A stretch of DNA of 26,043 nucleotides from positions 1 through 26,043 of the forward strand of contig CAZEGI010000016.1 of the NCBI GenBank assembly GCA_964512105.1, given 5' to 3'. Below are positions 1 to 8,900 of the stretch, one piece after another. The number at the start of each line of letters is the position of its first letter. Position 1 is the first letter of the stretch. The notes under the pieces were generated by a model. That model was not told the DNA's origin. It ran no database searches and was given only the letters and a program-made list of their open reading frames with translations. Source of the DNA: CAZEGI01 sp964512105. Lineage in GTDB: Archaea > Altiarchaeota > Altiarchaeia > IMC4 > CAZEGI01. A program made the position numbers and the translations under genes.

Positions 1-458
1 GGACAACTTATCAACTCGCAGAAATAGTCACTACCAGGCGGTGCAGAAAGATTTTCCACACACGTACAAGCACCACTCGGGACACGACCATCACCACACC
101 CTGTGCCACAGCATAGCTTGATAGTAGCAGGACCGCAATATTCGCCCAACCCTGAACACGAATAACAAAAATTGGCAGTGGTATTACACATCATACCATA
201 ACAACAATCACTGTCGATGGAACAATTAAGGTGTGCCGTACAGCATGTTCCATTCTCGCAGTCACACCAAGTTAATTTACATCTGCCAGAGTTGCAGTCA
301 CCGGAGGAGTAACATGTTTCTCCGATGTCCGCATAAGCATTCACTATTCCTCTAACGCTGCTTGTTGGATAATAAACCGCATTCACGCTGAGGAGAATGA
401 AACCTGAAGCAATCAAAACCAAACTCAGCAAAATAAAACGATGATTCAGATTCATCAT
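1..458 (-). CDS. Cys-rich secreted protein, partial (N-terminal 152 residues)
   Basis: An open frame without stops runs from two consecutive ATGs (458 and 455) off the left edge of the window. The N-terminus is basic (MMNLNHR), followed by a hydrophobic stretch (about residues 7-25), which looks like a signal peptide or a membrane anchor. From about residue 45 the chain is very Cys-rich, with pairs and short spacings such as ETCYSSGDCNSGRC and NCSIDSDCCYG. The C-x-SDSDC-x-G-x-C pattern resembles the Cys modules of the giant secreted protein at 5901-12761, so the two may be related surface proteins. It uses TGT for Cys much more than the giant protein does. It lies 26 bp downstream of the glmU-like gene and could be cotranscribed with it; a TATA-like TTTATAAA at 471-478 seems too close to the ATG for a standard leaderless promoter. 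Function unknown. Confidence 0.75.
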   Translation of the reverse strand, partial: MMNLNHRFILLSLVLIASGFILLSVNAVYYPTSSVRGIVNAYADIGETCYSSGDCNSGRCKLTWCDCENGTCCTAHLNCSIDSDCCYGMMCNTTANFCYSCSGLGEYCGPATIKLCCGTGCGDGRVPSGACTCVENLSAPPGSDYFCELISC

Positions 459-484
459 TAATGATACTTATTTATAAACTAAAA

Positions 485-1708
485 TCATACCTGCTCTTCC
501 GCATAAATCGTATTCCTCACAACGCTTCCCGCAGAGACCCATGCTCCCGGATAAATGGAGCGCCCGGGCATTATGGAAACGTTTATCCCCGTTTTTACGT
601 TGTCGCCCATCAAACAGCCGAACTTTCTTCTCCCGGATGCTTTCAGTTCCTCCTTGACCATGACCTTCACTTCGGAGTCGTCAAACCGCAGGTTTGCGAC
701 TTTTGTTCCAGCACCGAAGTTGCACTTCTCGCCGATTATGGAATCTCCGACGTATGAGAGATGACCGATGACGGTTCCCGCCATGATAATACAGTTCTTC
801 ACTTCAACGCCGTTTCCAACCCTGCAATCATCCATCAGAACCGTATAAGGCCTTATGAAACAGTTCGGTCCGACCGTGCAGTTCTTGCCGATGATGCACG
901 GCCCCTCGATGTACGCTCCGGATTTTATAACCGTGCCGTCGCCGACAGCAACCTGGCCCTTCAGCACGGTGTACTTTTCGACTGTCGCTTTTTTGCTGAC
1001 TTTGAATTCTTTCAGCCTCTTTATCGTTATCTCGTTCGCGTCCAGAAGGTCCCACGGCTTTCCTATATCCATCCAGCGGTCCCTGCAGACTGAACCATCC
1101 AGTCTCTTTTGTTTGATCAGTTCCTTCAGGGCGTCTGTCAGCTCGTATTCCATGCGCTCGGATTTTTTCAGCTTTCTTATGACCTCGAATATTGACTTGT
1201 TGAAGATGTAAACCCCCGCGTTCGCGAGGTTGCTCCTCGGCTTTTCCGGTTTTTCCTCAATGGATTTCACAAGCCGTCCGCCGAGTTCCGCTATTCCGTA
1301 CTCCTCGGGCTGGCTGACCCTGGCCAGGCACATGCTCGCCTCGTTCTTGTGTTCCTTAAGAACTTTCTTTATTATGTCTTCGGAAACCAGGATGTCGCCG
1401 TTCATGATGAGAAAGTCGTTTTTTACTTTCTTCTCGGCCATTGAAACCGCATGCGCGGTTCCGAGCTGTTCCCTCTGCTCCACGTACTCGATGTTGAGGT
1501 TTTTGAATTTTTTGCCGAAGTATCTCTGGATGATTTCTTTTTTGTAACCAACCACCATCACAATCTTCTTGAATCCGCAAGTTGCAAGTGCCTCGAGATT
1601 CCACTCGAGAATCGGTTTTCCCGCAACCGGAAGCATAGGCTTCGGGCGTGTTGACGTCAGCGGTCTCAACCGCGTTCCTTCGCCAGCCGCAAGAATTATC
1701 GCATCCAT
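485..1708 (-). CDS. glmU: Bifunctional sugar-1-phosphate nucleotidylyltransferase / acetyltransferase (GlmU-like)
   Basis: The 407-residue protein has an N-terminal nucleotidyltransferase domain (about residues 2-235) with the signature LAAGEGTRLRPLT (6-18), the LGTAHA nucleotide-binding segment (82-87), the metal-binding NGD (103-105), EEKP (151-154) and WMDIGKPWDL (212-221). A left-handed beta-helix of hexapeptide repeats fills about 245-400. The helix contains GHLSYVGD, matching the E. coli GlmU segment that holds the acetyltransferase catalytic His, here H316. Archaeal proteins of this architecture convert glucosamine-1-phosphate to UDP-GlcNAc by acetyl transfer and uridylyl transfer, supplying surface glycans and glycosylation. 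Both active sites look complete, so a bifunctional role is likely. Exact sugar preference (glucose, glucosamine or galactosamine phosphates) cannot be read from sequence. It probably has its own promoter in the AT-rich gap at 1709-1749. Confidence 0.9.
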   Translation of the reverse strand: MDAIILAAGEGTRLRPLTSTRPKPMLPVAGKPILEWNLEALATCGFKKIVMVVGYKKEIIQRYFGKKFKNLNIEYVEQREQLGTAHAVSMAEKKVKNDFLIMNGDILVSEDIIKKVLKEHKNEASMCLARVSQPEEYGIAELGGRLVKSIEEKPEKPRSNLANAGVYIFNKSIFEVIRKLKKSERMEYELTDALKELIKQKRLDGSVCRDRWMDIGKPWDLLDANEITIKRLKEFKVSKKATVEKYTVLKGQVAVGDGTVIKSGAYIEGPCIIGKNCTVGPNCFIRPYTVLMDDCRVGNGVEVKNCIIMAGTVIGHLSYVGDSIIGEKCNFGAGTKVANLRFDDSEVKVMVKEELKASGRRKFGCLMGDNVKTGINVSIMPGRSIYPGAWVSAGSVVRNTIYAEEQV

Positions 1709-1749
1709 CTCAATTTATAGATTATTAATAAAGAAGAATAAAAGAAAAA
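1709..1749 (-). promoter_or_regulatory. Intergenic promoter/terminator region upstream of glmU-like gene
   Basis: This 41-bp AT-rich gap lies between the stop of the small GatC-like gene and the glmU-like ATG. On the minus strand a pyrimidine/T-rich run follows the upstream stop, as archaeal transcription terminators often do. TTATTAATAA and CTATAAATT follow as TATA-like candidates; the first is about the right distance for a start near the ATG. Assigned by eye only. Confidence 0.4.
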
Positions 1750-1989
1750 TCACACACCTTTCTCAGTTACCACATAATCGTCTTCCCACTTCGGCGCGAG
1801 TTTCTTCAGCTTGTCCTTGAACTCCGGTTTGTGAACCGGTTTTTTGTCCTCGCGCGTTACGTTGCGCATGTCAACGACGTAGTGCGTCTCCTCGGTCTCG
1901 GGAATTTTCTCGAGTTTTTTTGAGAAATCCTCGATGAGTTTAATGCCCTGTTTCTTTATCTCGTCCGGGTTTACTTTTCGTTCCGCCAT
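1750..1989 (-). CDS. Small conserved archaeal protein, possibly GatC-like amidotransferase subunit
   Basis: This 79-residue soluble protein has an N-terminal amphipathic helix (about residues 8-30), then a YVVDMRNVTRED segment and a C-terminal KLAPKWEDDYVVTEKGV. The RED motif in the middle and a short tail ending in a YVV-type strand recall GatC, the small subunit of tRNA-dependent amidotransferases (GatCAB), and short archaeal proteins annotated that way. The resemblance is weak and was judged from memory of the family only. No GatA, GatB, GatD or GatE lies in the window. It starts 1 bp after the geranylgeranyl reductase stop and is the last gene of the aIF2-alpha operon, so it is probably translated from that message. 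Gene reality is fairly certain; function is not. Confidence 0.6.
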   Translation of the reverse strand: MAERKVNPDEIKKQGIKLIEDFSKKLEKIPETEETHYVVDMRNVTREDKKPVHKPEFKDKLKKLAPKWEDDYVVTEKGV

Positions 1990-1990
1990 T

Positions 1991-3184
1991 TTACGTCAAA
2001 AACTTCGTGGCCATTGGCATGAGTTTCGGGAATTTCGTGATTACTGTCTTGAGCAGGTAACCGTAATCCGCTTCCGTTAACTTAACTATGTCGGCTCCCG
2101 TTAAAATTTCCGCAAACCTTTCGAAGTCGTCATCCCCAAGTTTCTCAAGGAAATTTCTCAGGCGCAATAGTTTTTCCATTTTCTTTCCGTTCGTGCTGCG
2201 CCAGATTTTTTCGTATTCGTACAAACGTTCTCTTGAAAAATCACCCTCTTTTATCGCCTTCGCGGCCACTTCCGCAGCGATTTTTCCTGCGTTCATCGCT
2301 ATTGCGATTCCGCCACCATGAATCGGGTTCACCTGCTGTGCGGCATCCCCGATGACCATTAAACCGTCGGTAACAAAAGTTTCAACCGATGAACTTACCG
2401 GAACGCCGCCTGTGTTGATTTCTATCGGACTTGCGGTTTCAAAAATTTCAGGATGTTTCGAAATGAATTTATCCAGGTAATCCTTCGCGCGTTTTCCGTC
2501 TTCGGAATACTTTCCGAGAATTCCGATACCGACATTCGCAACGTTGTCATTCTTCGGGAATATCCACACGTATCCCTTTGGCGCTACATCGTTCCCGAAG
2601 TAGATGTGCAGCATGTCTTTTTTCACGTTCTTGAGACCGGCCATCTCGTACTGGAACCCTGAATGGTAGTCCGTGAGTTTGTTCTGCGTGTTCAAACCGG
2701 CGGAACGCGCGATTTTTGAATCAACACCGTCCGCAGCGATGACGATTTTTGCATTTATCTCGAGTTCTTCACCCATGTACTCCGCTTTCACTCCGACAAT
2801 TTTCCCACCCTTTTTTATCACTCCGGTTGCGTGGGTTTTCACCATGTACCTTGCGCCTTTTTTTATCGCCTCCTCTGCAAGGAACTTCTCAAAAATCTTT
2901 CGCTCGAGAATGTAGCCGAAACCGAACTTCATCTCTACGGATTTAAAGGACGGGGCATACATCACAACCCCGCGGATTTCGTTTACTGCCCATCTGGGGT
3001 TCGGTTTCAATCCAACCTTTTCCAGACCCTGGATGTTTATACCTTCAGCGCATCTTTTCGGGGGGCCGATTTCCTGTTTTTTCTCAAGTACAAGAACGTC
3101 AACGCCCTTTTCCGCAAGAAATTTCGCAGCGATACTTCCGGCAGGTCCGGCACCGACAACAACGACATCGCACTCTTTTTTCAT
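1991..3184 (-). CDS. Geranylgeranyl reductase family flavoprotein (digeranylgeranylglycerophospholipid reductase)
   Basis: The 397-residue protein has an N-terminal dinucleotide-binding GAGPAG (11-16) ending in a LVLEKK acidic strand, then PPKRCAEGI (41-49), the family segment carrying the conserved Cys (C45). A GDAAQQVNPIHGGGI block near residue 275 contacts FAD. These are hallmarks of archaeal geranylgeranyl reductase, which saturates the isoprenoid chains of archaeol-type membrane lipids, working at the membrane surface. Its ATG overlaps the stop of a small 2x[4Fe-4S] ferredoxin gene by 4 nt. A cotranscribed ferredoxin serves as electron donor in at least one methanogen system, so the ferredoxin is a likely partner. 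Length is typical for the family. Related flavoproteins with other prenyl substrates exist, so the precise substrate remains inferred. Confidence 0.9.
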   Translation of the reverse strand: MKKECDVVVVGAGPAGSIAAKFLAEKGVDVLVLEKKQEIGPPKRCAEGINIQGLEKVGLKPNPRWAVNEIRGVVMYAPSFKSVEMKFGFGYILERKIFEKFLAEEAIKKGARYMVKTHATGVIKKGGKIVGVKAEYMGEELEINAKIVIAADGVDSKIARSAGLNTQNKLTDYHSGFQYEMAGLKNVKKDMLHIYFGNDVAPKGYVWIFPKNDNVANVGIGILGKYSEDGKRAKDYLDKFISKHPEIFETASPIEINTGGVPVSSSVETFVTDGLMVIGDAAQQVNPIHGGGIAIAMNAGKIAAEVAAKAIKEGDFSRERLYEYEKIWRSTNGKKMEKLLRLRNFLEKLGDDDFERFAEILTGADIVKLTEADYGYLLKTVITKFPKLMPMATKFLT

Positions 3185-3351
3185 TTTTCAATCGTTATCG
3201 CACCCACGGGACAGAACTTCGCGCATATTCCGCAGTTGACGCATTTGTTTTTATCAACAACAAGAACAACCTCCTGCAGTTCCAGCGCATCCTGCGGGCA
3301 CGTGCTCACGCATCCGCCGCAGTAGCAACACTTGTTTTTATCCACCAGCAC
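3181..3351 (-). CDS. Small 2x[4Fe-4S] ferredoxin
   Basis: This 56-residue protein was read from the minus strand; it starts with GTG at 3351 (VLVDKNKC), with AGGAGG ten bases upstream. Two complete CxxCxxCxxxCP motifs are present: C8, C11, C14, C18-P and C37, C40, C43, C47-P. It is therefore a minimal bacterial-type dicluster ferredoxin. The start overlaps the end of nop10 by 14 nt, and the stop overlaps the geranylgeranyl reductase start as TGA/ATG. A second GTG two codons downstream is an alternative start. The tight coupling to the reductase suggests it delivers low-potential electrons for lipid saturation. It is easily missed because it is short and lacks an ATG. Confidence 0.9.
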   Translation of the reverse strand: MLVDKNKCCYCGGCVSTCPQDALELQEVVLVVDKNKCVNCGICAKFCPVGAITIEK

Positions 3352-3493
3352 CCTTCATCATCCTCCTGTATTTTCCGTATCTGTCTTCTGGTGAAAACTT
3401 TGCCGGCTTCGGCGTTATGGTTCTCACACCGCAGTTGTTGCATTTCTCTGCAAGCGTGTACTTCCTGCACTTCGGGCACTTGTAGAGTTTCAT
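3338..3493 (-). CDS. nop10: H/ACA ribonucleoprotein protein Nop10
   Basis: This 51-residue protein starts MKLYKCPKCRKYTL and has four zinc-ligand Cys (C6, C9, C18, C21), followed by RTITPKPAKFSPEDRYGKYRR, the conserved Nop10 linker and C-terminal helix. Nop10 is a core component of the H/ACA guide-RNA pseudouridine synthase (with Cbf5, Gar1 and L7Ae) that modifies rRNA. It sits 1 bp after the aIF2-alpha stop, the usual archaeal neighbour, and its end overlaps the ferredoxin start. Length and motifs match the family closely. Confidence 0.96.
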   Translation of the reverse strand: MKLYKCPKCRKYTLAEKCNNCGVRTITPKPAKFSPEDRYGKYRRMMKGAGG

Positions 3494-3494
3494 C

Positions 3495-4268
3495 CTATCT
3501 CCGCACGAACTCGCCCTCGCCCTTGCTCTTTTTTATGTACTCCAGGGCAAGATCCGTGGAACCTTCGATTGCGCGCTCAACGCTCTTGTAATCCGGACCC
3601 TTGCATACAACGCGATAGTTCGGTGCCGAGTAGTAACTCACGTTTATACTGCAGTTGCTCTTGAAATTTTCCATTTGCTTGATTGCTTGTTTTATCACAT
3701 CAACACCGTTCGGTGCGTAACTCTGGAGTTTAAGGAGTCCGGTTATCTCGACTTCCGGGGGTTTGATGCTCTTCCTTATTATCTCAAGAAGCTTGGGCCT
3801 CCACTTCGCAGGAATCTTAAGTTTGTCGGCGTTGTTTTCGTCACTCGCTATTGCCTCAAGTCCGGAATAGGCGTCACCGTATTCCTTCACAAGTTCGTTC
3901 GTGATTTTCTCGTTTATCTCACCGGCCGAAACCTTGAGCTCTTCGCCCAGGTATTCGAGAAGTTTCCTCGCGCGCTGCGCCTGTTTTACCTCTTGGAGTT
4001 TTTTCTTCCTCTGTGAGTCCGAAACCCTTCTCAGCGAAAGGTCGATGTGGCCGCGCTGCTGGTTTACGTTCAGAACAAGAAGCACGACTTTCTGGTTTTC
4101 CTTAACGTAGTCCCTTATGTTCCTGACCCATTTGAGCGAGATTTCTGACAGTGGCAGCATTCCACGCGCGCCGCTATACTCGTCAAGCTCGATGAAGGCG
4201 CCTTGCTTGAATATGTTCTTCACGGTTCCGATTATGAATTCACCCACTTCCGGATACCTTTTTGCCAT
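3495..4268 (-). CDS. eif2a: Translation initiation factor aIF2 subunit alpha
   Basis: This 257-residue protein has an N-terminal S1 RNA-binding domain (about residues 8-85; MAKRYPEVGEFIIGTV, then ARGMLPLSEIS and HIDLSLRRVS). A helical middle domain and a C-terminal alpha/beta domain (about 170-257) that binds the gamma subunit follow. aIF2 is the heterotrimeric GTPase factor that delivers initiator Met-tRNA to the small ribosomal subunit. The S1 domain and length are typical. It is the first gene of the operon leading through nop10, ferredoxin and geranylgeranyl reductase. A CTTATTAAG element at 4292-4300, about 27 bp upstream of the ATG, fits a leaderless promoter. Confidence 0.96.
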   Translation of the reverse strand: MAKRYPEVGEFIIGTVKNIFKQGAFIELDEYSGARGMLPLSEISLKWVRNIRDYVKENQKVVLLVLNVNQQRGHIDLSLRRVSDSQRKKKLQEVKQAQRARKLLEYLGEELKVSAGEINEKITNELVKEYGDAYSGLEAIASDENNADKLKIPAKWRPKLLEIIRKSIKPPEVEITGLLKLQSYAPNGVDVIKQAIKQMENFKSNCSINVSYYSAPNYRVVCKGPDYKSVERAIEGSTDLALEYIKKSKGEGEFVRR

Positions 4269-4316
4269 CTTGCGTATATTTATAAGTTCTACTTAATAAG
4301 ATTGATTCATTAAAAA
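4269..4316. promoter_or_regulatory. Divergent promoter region (aIF2-alpha / ilvN)
   Basis: The 48-bp gap separates two divergent ATGs. On the plus strand TTTATAAG (4279-4286) lies about 31-38 bp before the ilvN ATG. On the minus strand CTTATTAAG (4292-4300) lies about 27 bp before the aIF2-alpha ATG. Both fit archaeal TATA boxes with nearly leaderless transcripts, and the two elements are interleaved. Confidence 0.5.
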
Positions 4317-4796
4317 ATGGAACAGCACATACTTACTGCGCTCGTGGAGCACAAGCCCGGAGTACTGCAGAGGGTCGCGTCCCTGTTCAGCAGGAGGCGG
4401 TACAACATCGAGAGCATAACGGTCGGAAAAACCGACAACCCCGACGTTGCGAGGATGACCATAGTCACGAGAGGTGATGATAAGATTATAGAGCAGATAC
4501 AGAAGCAGATGAACAAGCTGGTGAACGTCATCAAGATTACGGAGCTTGACAAAGGAAAAGCGGTATGCAGGGAACTCTGCTTAATCAAGATTCACACGCC
4601 CACGGAGAAGGACAAGACGCAGGTGATTCAGTACGCGAACGTGTTCAGGGCGAGCATAGTTGACGTAAGCCCGAAGTCGCTTGCAGTCGAGGTTACCGGG
4701 GATTCGAACAAGATTGACGCGTTCATCGACCTCGTGAGGGCGATGGGCGTAAAGGAGGTTGTAAGAACGGGTCTGACGGCAATGCAGCGCGGATAG
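4317..4796 (+). CDS. ilvN: Acetolactate synthase small (regulatory) subunit
   Basis: The 159-residue protein opens with an ACT domain (about residues 2-77; ILTALVEHKPGVLQRVASLF and RRRYNIESITVG are diagnostic). It continues with the C-terminal small-subunit domain starting at RELCLIKIHTP. The subunit activates the catalytic subunit of acetohydroxyacid synthase and mediates branched-chain amino acid feedback inhibition in isoleucine, valine and leucine synthesis. Length is standard. The catalytic subunit IlvB and the following reductoisomerase, its usual operon partners, are absent here; the next gene is an unrelated membrane protease 4 bp downstream. Confidence 0.93.
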   Translation: MEQHILTALVEHKPGVLQRVASLFSRRRYNIESITVGKTDNPDVARMTIVTRGDDKIIEQIQKQMNKLVNVIKITELDKGKAVCRELCLIKIHTPTEKDKTQVIQYANVFRASIVDVSPKSLAVEVTGDSNKIDAFIDLVRAMGVKEVVRTGLTAMQRG

Positions 4797-4800
4797 GACT

Positions 4801-5862
4801 ATGAAACAATCCTACAGAATCTTCAGATTTTCCGGAATATCGGTTGAACTGCACCTTACGTTCATATTGTTTTTTTTGTTGTTGCTAAGCTGGGGGATTT
4901 ATCAGTTCGTATTCTTCGGGGTTATATTCACCCTTGTCCTGGTGCATGAGCTGACGCACTCCATGGTTGCGAAGCGCAACGGCATCCAAGTGCCGATGAT
5001 AGTCCTGACACCGCTTGGTGGTTTGGCAAACATCGAACTTCCGGAAAACCCGAAACTCGAGTTCAGAATCTCGCTTGCTGGCCCGGTCTCAAATTTCGCG
5101 TTCGGGATTTTTTGTATCGCGTTACTCCTACTAACCAACTCCACCCTTATTAGTTACGCAGATTTGTATTCTGTAATGGAAATCAATGTTTCATATGTTC
5201 TGAGTGTAATGATATGGATCAACTTTACCCTCGGTCTTTTCAACATGCTCCCTGCGTTCCCGATGGACGGCGGCAGGATTTTCCGCTCGATGCTTGCAAG
5301 CAGGATGGATTACCTACGGGCGACAAAGATTGCGATACGCACGGGTCAGCTGCTGTTTGGGTGCATAATCCTGCTCGGATTGCTGTTCGGCGATTTGTGG
5401 TGGATTATGATAGGGGCATTCCTCCTGTGGGCAGGTGGCACCGAATTCCAACTTGTATGGATGCGTTACGCTTTGCGGGATTTGAAGGTTATGCACATCG
5501 CCAGGAGGGATTTGGAGCACGTGAACGCCGACATAACCGTGAAAGAATTTCTCGAACTGATAGCGAAACCGGGGCAGGTTTTTTATCCGATAAGCAGTGA
5601 CGGAATGATTGTCGGCGTGTTAAACCTTAATGATCTGAAAGGGTTAAAAAACAGGGATTTTGACAAAACAACGGTGAAGAAGTTTGCACGTGGCTTTGCA
5701 GTGGTCAATGGCAACCTCCGGGTTGAGGATGTTATCACCAGACTGATGTCTGGCGGATTCCTGATTGTTACGGATGGAAACCGGCTGGTCGGTTATCTGA
5801 CGCCAGAACATCTGTTTGAAACTGCAAGGTTGTACGGAATAAAGCGCGCGGTTTCGGACTGA
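4801..5862 (+). CDS. Site-2 protease family (M50) intramembrane metalloprotease with C-terminal CBS domains
   Basis: The 353-residue polytopic membrane protein carries the zinc-binding HELTH (49-53) in a transmembrane helix. The second active-site motif, NMLPAFPMDGG (148-158), supplies the third zinc ligand D156. About five or six hydrophobic helices fill residues 18-215. The C-terminal part (about 235-345) holds two CBS-like motifs (VKEFLELIAKPG...VGVLNLNDL and VEDVITRLMSGG...VGYLTPEHL), which in this subfamily sense nucleotides. Members cleave membrane-spanning substrates such as anti-sigma factors or signal-peptide remnants; the archaeal substrate is unknown. It follows ilvN by 4 bp and is probably cotranscribed. 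Confidence 0.92.
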   Translation: MKQSYRIFRFSGISVELHLTFILFFLLLLSWGIYQFVFFGVIFTLVLVHELTHSMVAKRNGIQVPMIVLTPLGGLANIELPENPKLEFRISLAGPVSNFAFGIFCIALLLLTNSTLISYADLYSVMEINVSYVLSVMIWINFTLGLFNMLPAFPMDGGRIFRSMLASRMDYLRATKIAIRTGQLLFGCIILLGLLFGDLWWIMIGAFLLWAGGTEFQLVWMRYALRDLKVMHIARRDLEHVNADITVKEFLELIAKPGQVFYPISSDGMIVGVLNLNDLKGLKNRDFDKTTVKKFARGFAVVNGNLRVEDVITRLMSGGFLIVTDGNRLVGYLTPEHLFETARLYGIKRAVSD

Positions 5863-5900
5863 ATTTAATATTTAACTTTTTATTATCATAATCTTATGTC
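5863..5900 (+). promoter_or_regulatory. Probable promoter of giant secreted protein gene
   Basis: The 38-bp AT-rich gap holds TTTAATATTTA at 5864-5874, centred about 32 bp before the ATG. This suits an archaeal TATA box with a very short leader. No Shine-Dalgarno sequence is visible. Confidence 0.45.
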
Positions 5901-8900
5901 ATGAAATATTTACGTGTTTCCTTGCTGCTGGCAATTTTGGTTTTCTCGTTTGTCGGAGTGGTTTCTGCCGATAGGTGCTCAGGTTATGGTTCTGTAGATG
6001 CATGTCTGAATGCGGATTGCCTTCCGATATACTGCGATGCCGGCGAACACGACGAATTCTCGAAATGTGTTGACCCTGAAGAAATGCAGAACAACGTGAA
6101 CAGTGAAATGAGTACGTTTTCAAGTGATATGGAAACTCTGGCGAGCAGCATGGACGACCTTGGACAGGATTACAATAACATCGAAAATACCGTAACCAAG
6201 GAGGTGAACGATGCATGGGGGAGATTGAACGTAAGCAGGATTGAGCTGCCCAATTACTACGGTGCCATAACCAATGACAAGAACTTCAAGAAACTGGTGA
6301 CCATCATCGCCCTGGCAACCGGTAAGGGTCACATAGAACTTGATTTTAATCCAACATGCATGTGGACGACGGATACCGGTGTAAAGTGCGCAAGCGGTTT
6401 TGATTACGACCTTGATGTGGACATTGATGGCATCATCCCCAACCCGACGAACTTCATAATAGATTACCCGGAGATATCATCATATATGAGTCGCGTTTTA
6501 AACCTTCCAGACCTTCCTTACAACACCTGGCCCCCGTACGTTGTCATAGCCACCATTCCAACAGCGCTGCCGCAATCGAAGTCCGTAAGCGCCCAGGACA
6601 TTCCATACGGCAGGGTAAATTATCCTGAAAAATGGGTTCCTGACCTGCCCACCACGGCCCAGTTTGTGACCCCGTTGTGCTCATTGAGCTCGAACATAGA
6701 CATCGCAAACAACTACGTGAACAAGTACAACGAATACCTGAGACAGGCAGATAACTTTGCGAGGCGCTACAACGAATTCAGGGACATTCTCCTCACATGG
6801 TACAGGAGCGATTACACTGTCAACGATGTTTTCACCTGGAGCGGGAAGTTCGGTGGTAGCGGGCAGTGGACGGTAACCATAAGCGGCGTTGGCGGTACAC
6901 TGTCAGAACTCATTGGCTGGAAGGACCAGAAGTACAAGGACCTATGGAAGGAAGTGACAGGTAAATCCATAGAAGACCTCCCTGAGATACCAAGATTGTG
7001 CGATCTTCTTAAAGATGAGGTCGGTGACAAGGTTCCTGATTGCCAGATACCACGCCTCAAGAAACTGACAGATGTCGGTGTTTCCGTGGAAACCGGCGAT
7101 GTGACTGCTACTGCCGACCTGTGTAAGGTGAGCATATCTGGCAAGGAGTTAAAGGTGCCGAACATAAATATCCTGCTCCCGAAGAAAGACCAGTGTCATG
7201 CTGCGGAAGCCGCTTCAACAAGCAGTGCAAAAAAAGTTACCGGCATGAGAACCGGCGACACCGTCACGATACAGATTCCGGGTCTGCCGAGAAAACCGAA
7301 TCTCCCGGGGTTGCCCTCACTGCCGTTTCTCCCATACTTCGCTGTGGAGGGATGGACATTCTGCGACTACAACACGGGCGACGAAAGAACCAACATCCTT
7401 GACGATGACATCTGGTACGTAAAAATCAACATAAGCAAATACGGAACGTTCGTTGACGGACGCGGCTATGACCGCGACGAAACTCCGCAGGCCGGATACG
7501 CTTCGGCACTCCGGATGCTCAGGGTCTGGAACAACGGCACTGTCGAATGCTCAAACGACCTTGGAGAACATTACTCAATTGATGCGTGTTATGAAGAGCA
7601 CTTTCTTGTCAAGGGTTTAAGCCAAAAGGATTTGGATGCGGAGAGCGACCCTACAAAATACACCTGGCTTGACCCGATAAACAGGGTTTATGGCGGCGTT
7701 GCTCTTGCCGAGCATTTTGGAAACTACACGGTTGTGGATGACGTGTACTACATACTCGGTGTTAATGACAGCATGGGGCGTAAGTATGAAGCTACCGGCG
7801 ATGCTGGGCTGCACGATTACTATACGGATTACGTGCTTGCAAGGAAGTGCGACGTTGTGGGTGTGATAAACCAGAGCGGCGAGTGCAAGACCGTTGCGTT
7901 AAAAGGGCGCGGTAATCTTGACCTTTCGTACGAGGAAAACGTGGACCGGATGGGTTACAGAGACTGCGAGTGGATGCTCATAGATTACGGAAAGTATTTC
8001 AATTACCCAGGAGTTTATCTTGCAGGCAGTCTCCGGAAATCAAGGTTAGGGGCGAACATGGGTCTGCTCTACTACCTTGCACTCACCGGAGACATCCGGC
8101 GCGTCACAGATGATCTGATAGACGACGGCAAAACCTATCTTAAAAGTGATCTTCTCGACTGGAACCGCGATACTGGGGAGAGGATATTCGGCTGTGACGA
8201 CTGCGGCAGGGGCGACCTCGTGTGTTCCATGGGCTCCGCGCTTGCAGGCACTTACAGGTATGACAAGGGTAAGGAATGTTATCAGAGCCTTCAGAAATGC
8301 GAAGAGGAAACAGGAAACATCCTGACAGGAAAGAAGAAAACCTTCGAACCAAAGTACGAGTGCGGCTACTACAACGTAACCGGCAACGACCCGAACACGC
8401 AGAACTACACAGGCAAGCCGTCTTACGAGTTCATAGCGGATTCAGTAAAATCCATAAAAACCGATATCTCCGGGGTGGCAATATCTGAAAGCAAGTGGAA
8501 GGGCCCTTCATACAGGATGGACTGGAAAGAGGACCCACCAAAATACGACATGCCTTCCGAAGAAAATGCGTATGCCGAGCGTTACCATGTCACCGAATCC
8601 AACATCAACAGTTTCATCTATGATGGAACTTCAGAATACGAACTGAATCCACACGGCGAAAAGGTTTTAGAAATCGTGGAGGTCAAGGGGGTTGACGAAA
8701 CCGGCATAATCACGGATGAGGCCCACATATACGCCGCAGGCAAGAACGAGTATCAGCTTTTCCAAAGGGCGAAGAGCATCCTGCAGGTCAAGGGAACCTA
8801 TAATCTGGATACGAACTATATTTTTGCTCAGGGACAGGACTACGAACTCGCATGGAACGGCCAGTACATACGCTGGCTTCCGGGAGGCAACCATCCAAAC

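Noticed and set aside
471..478. TTTATAAA as promoter of the left-edge Cys-rich gene
   Set aside because: It is only about 13 bp from the ATG, too near for the usual TATA spacing; cotranscription with the upstream gene is as likely.
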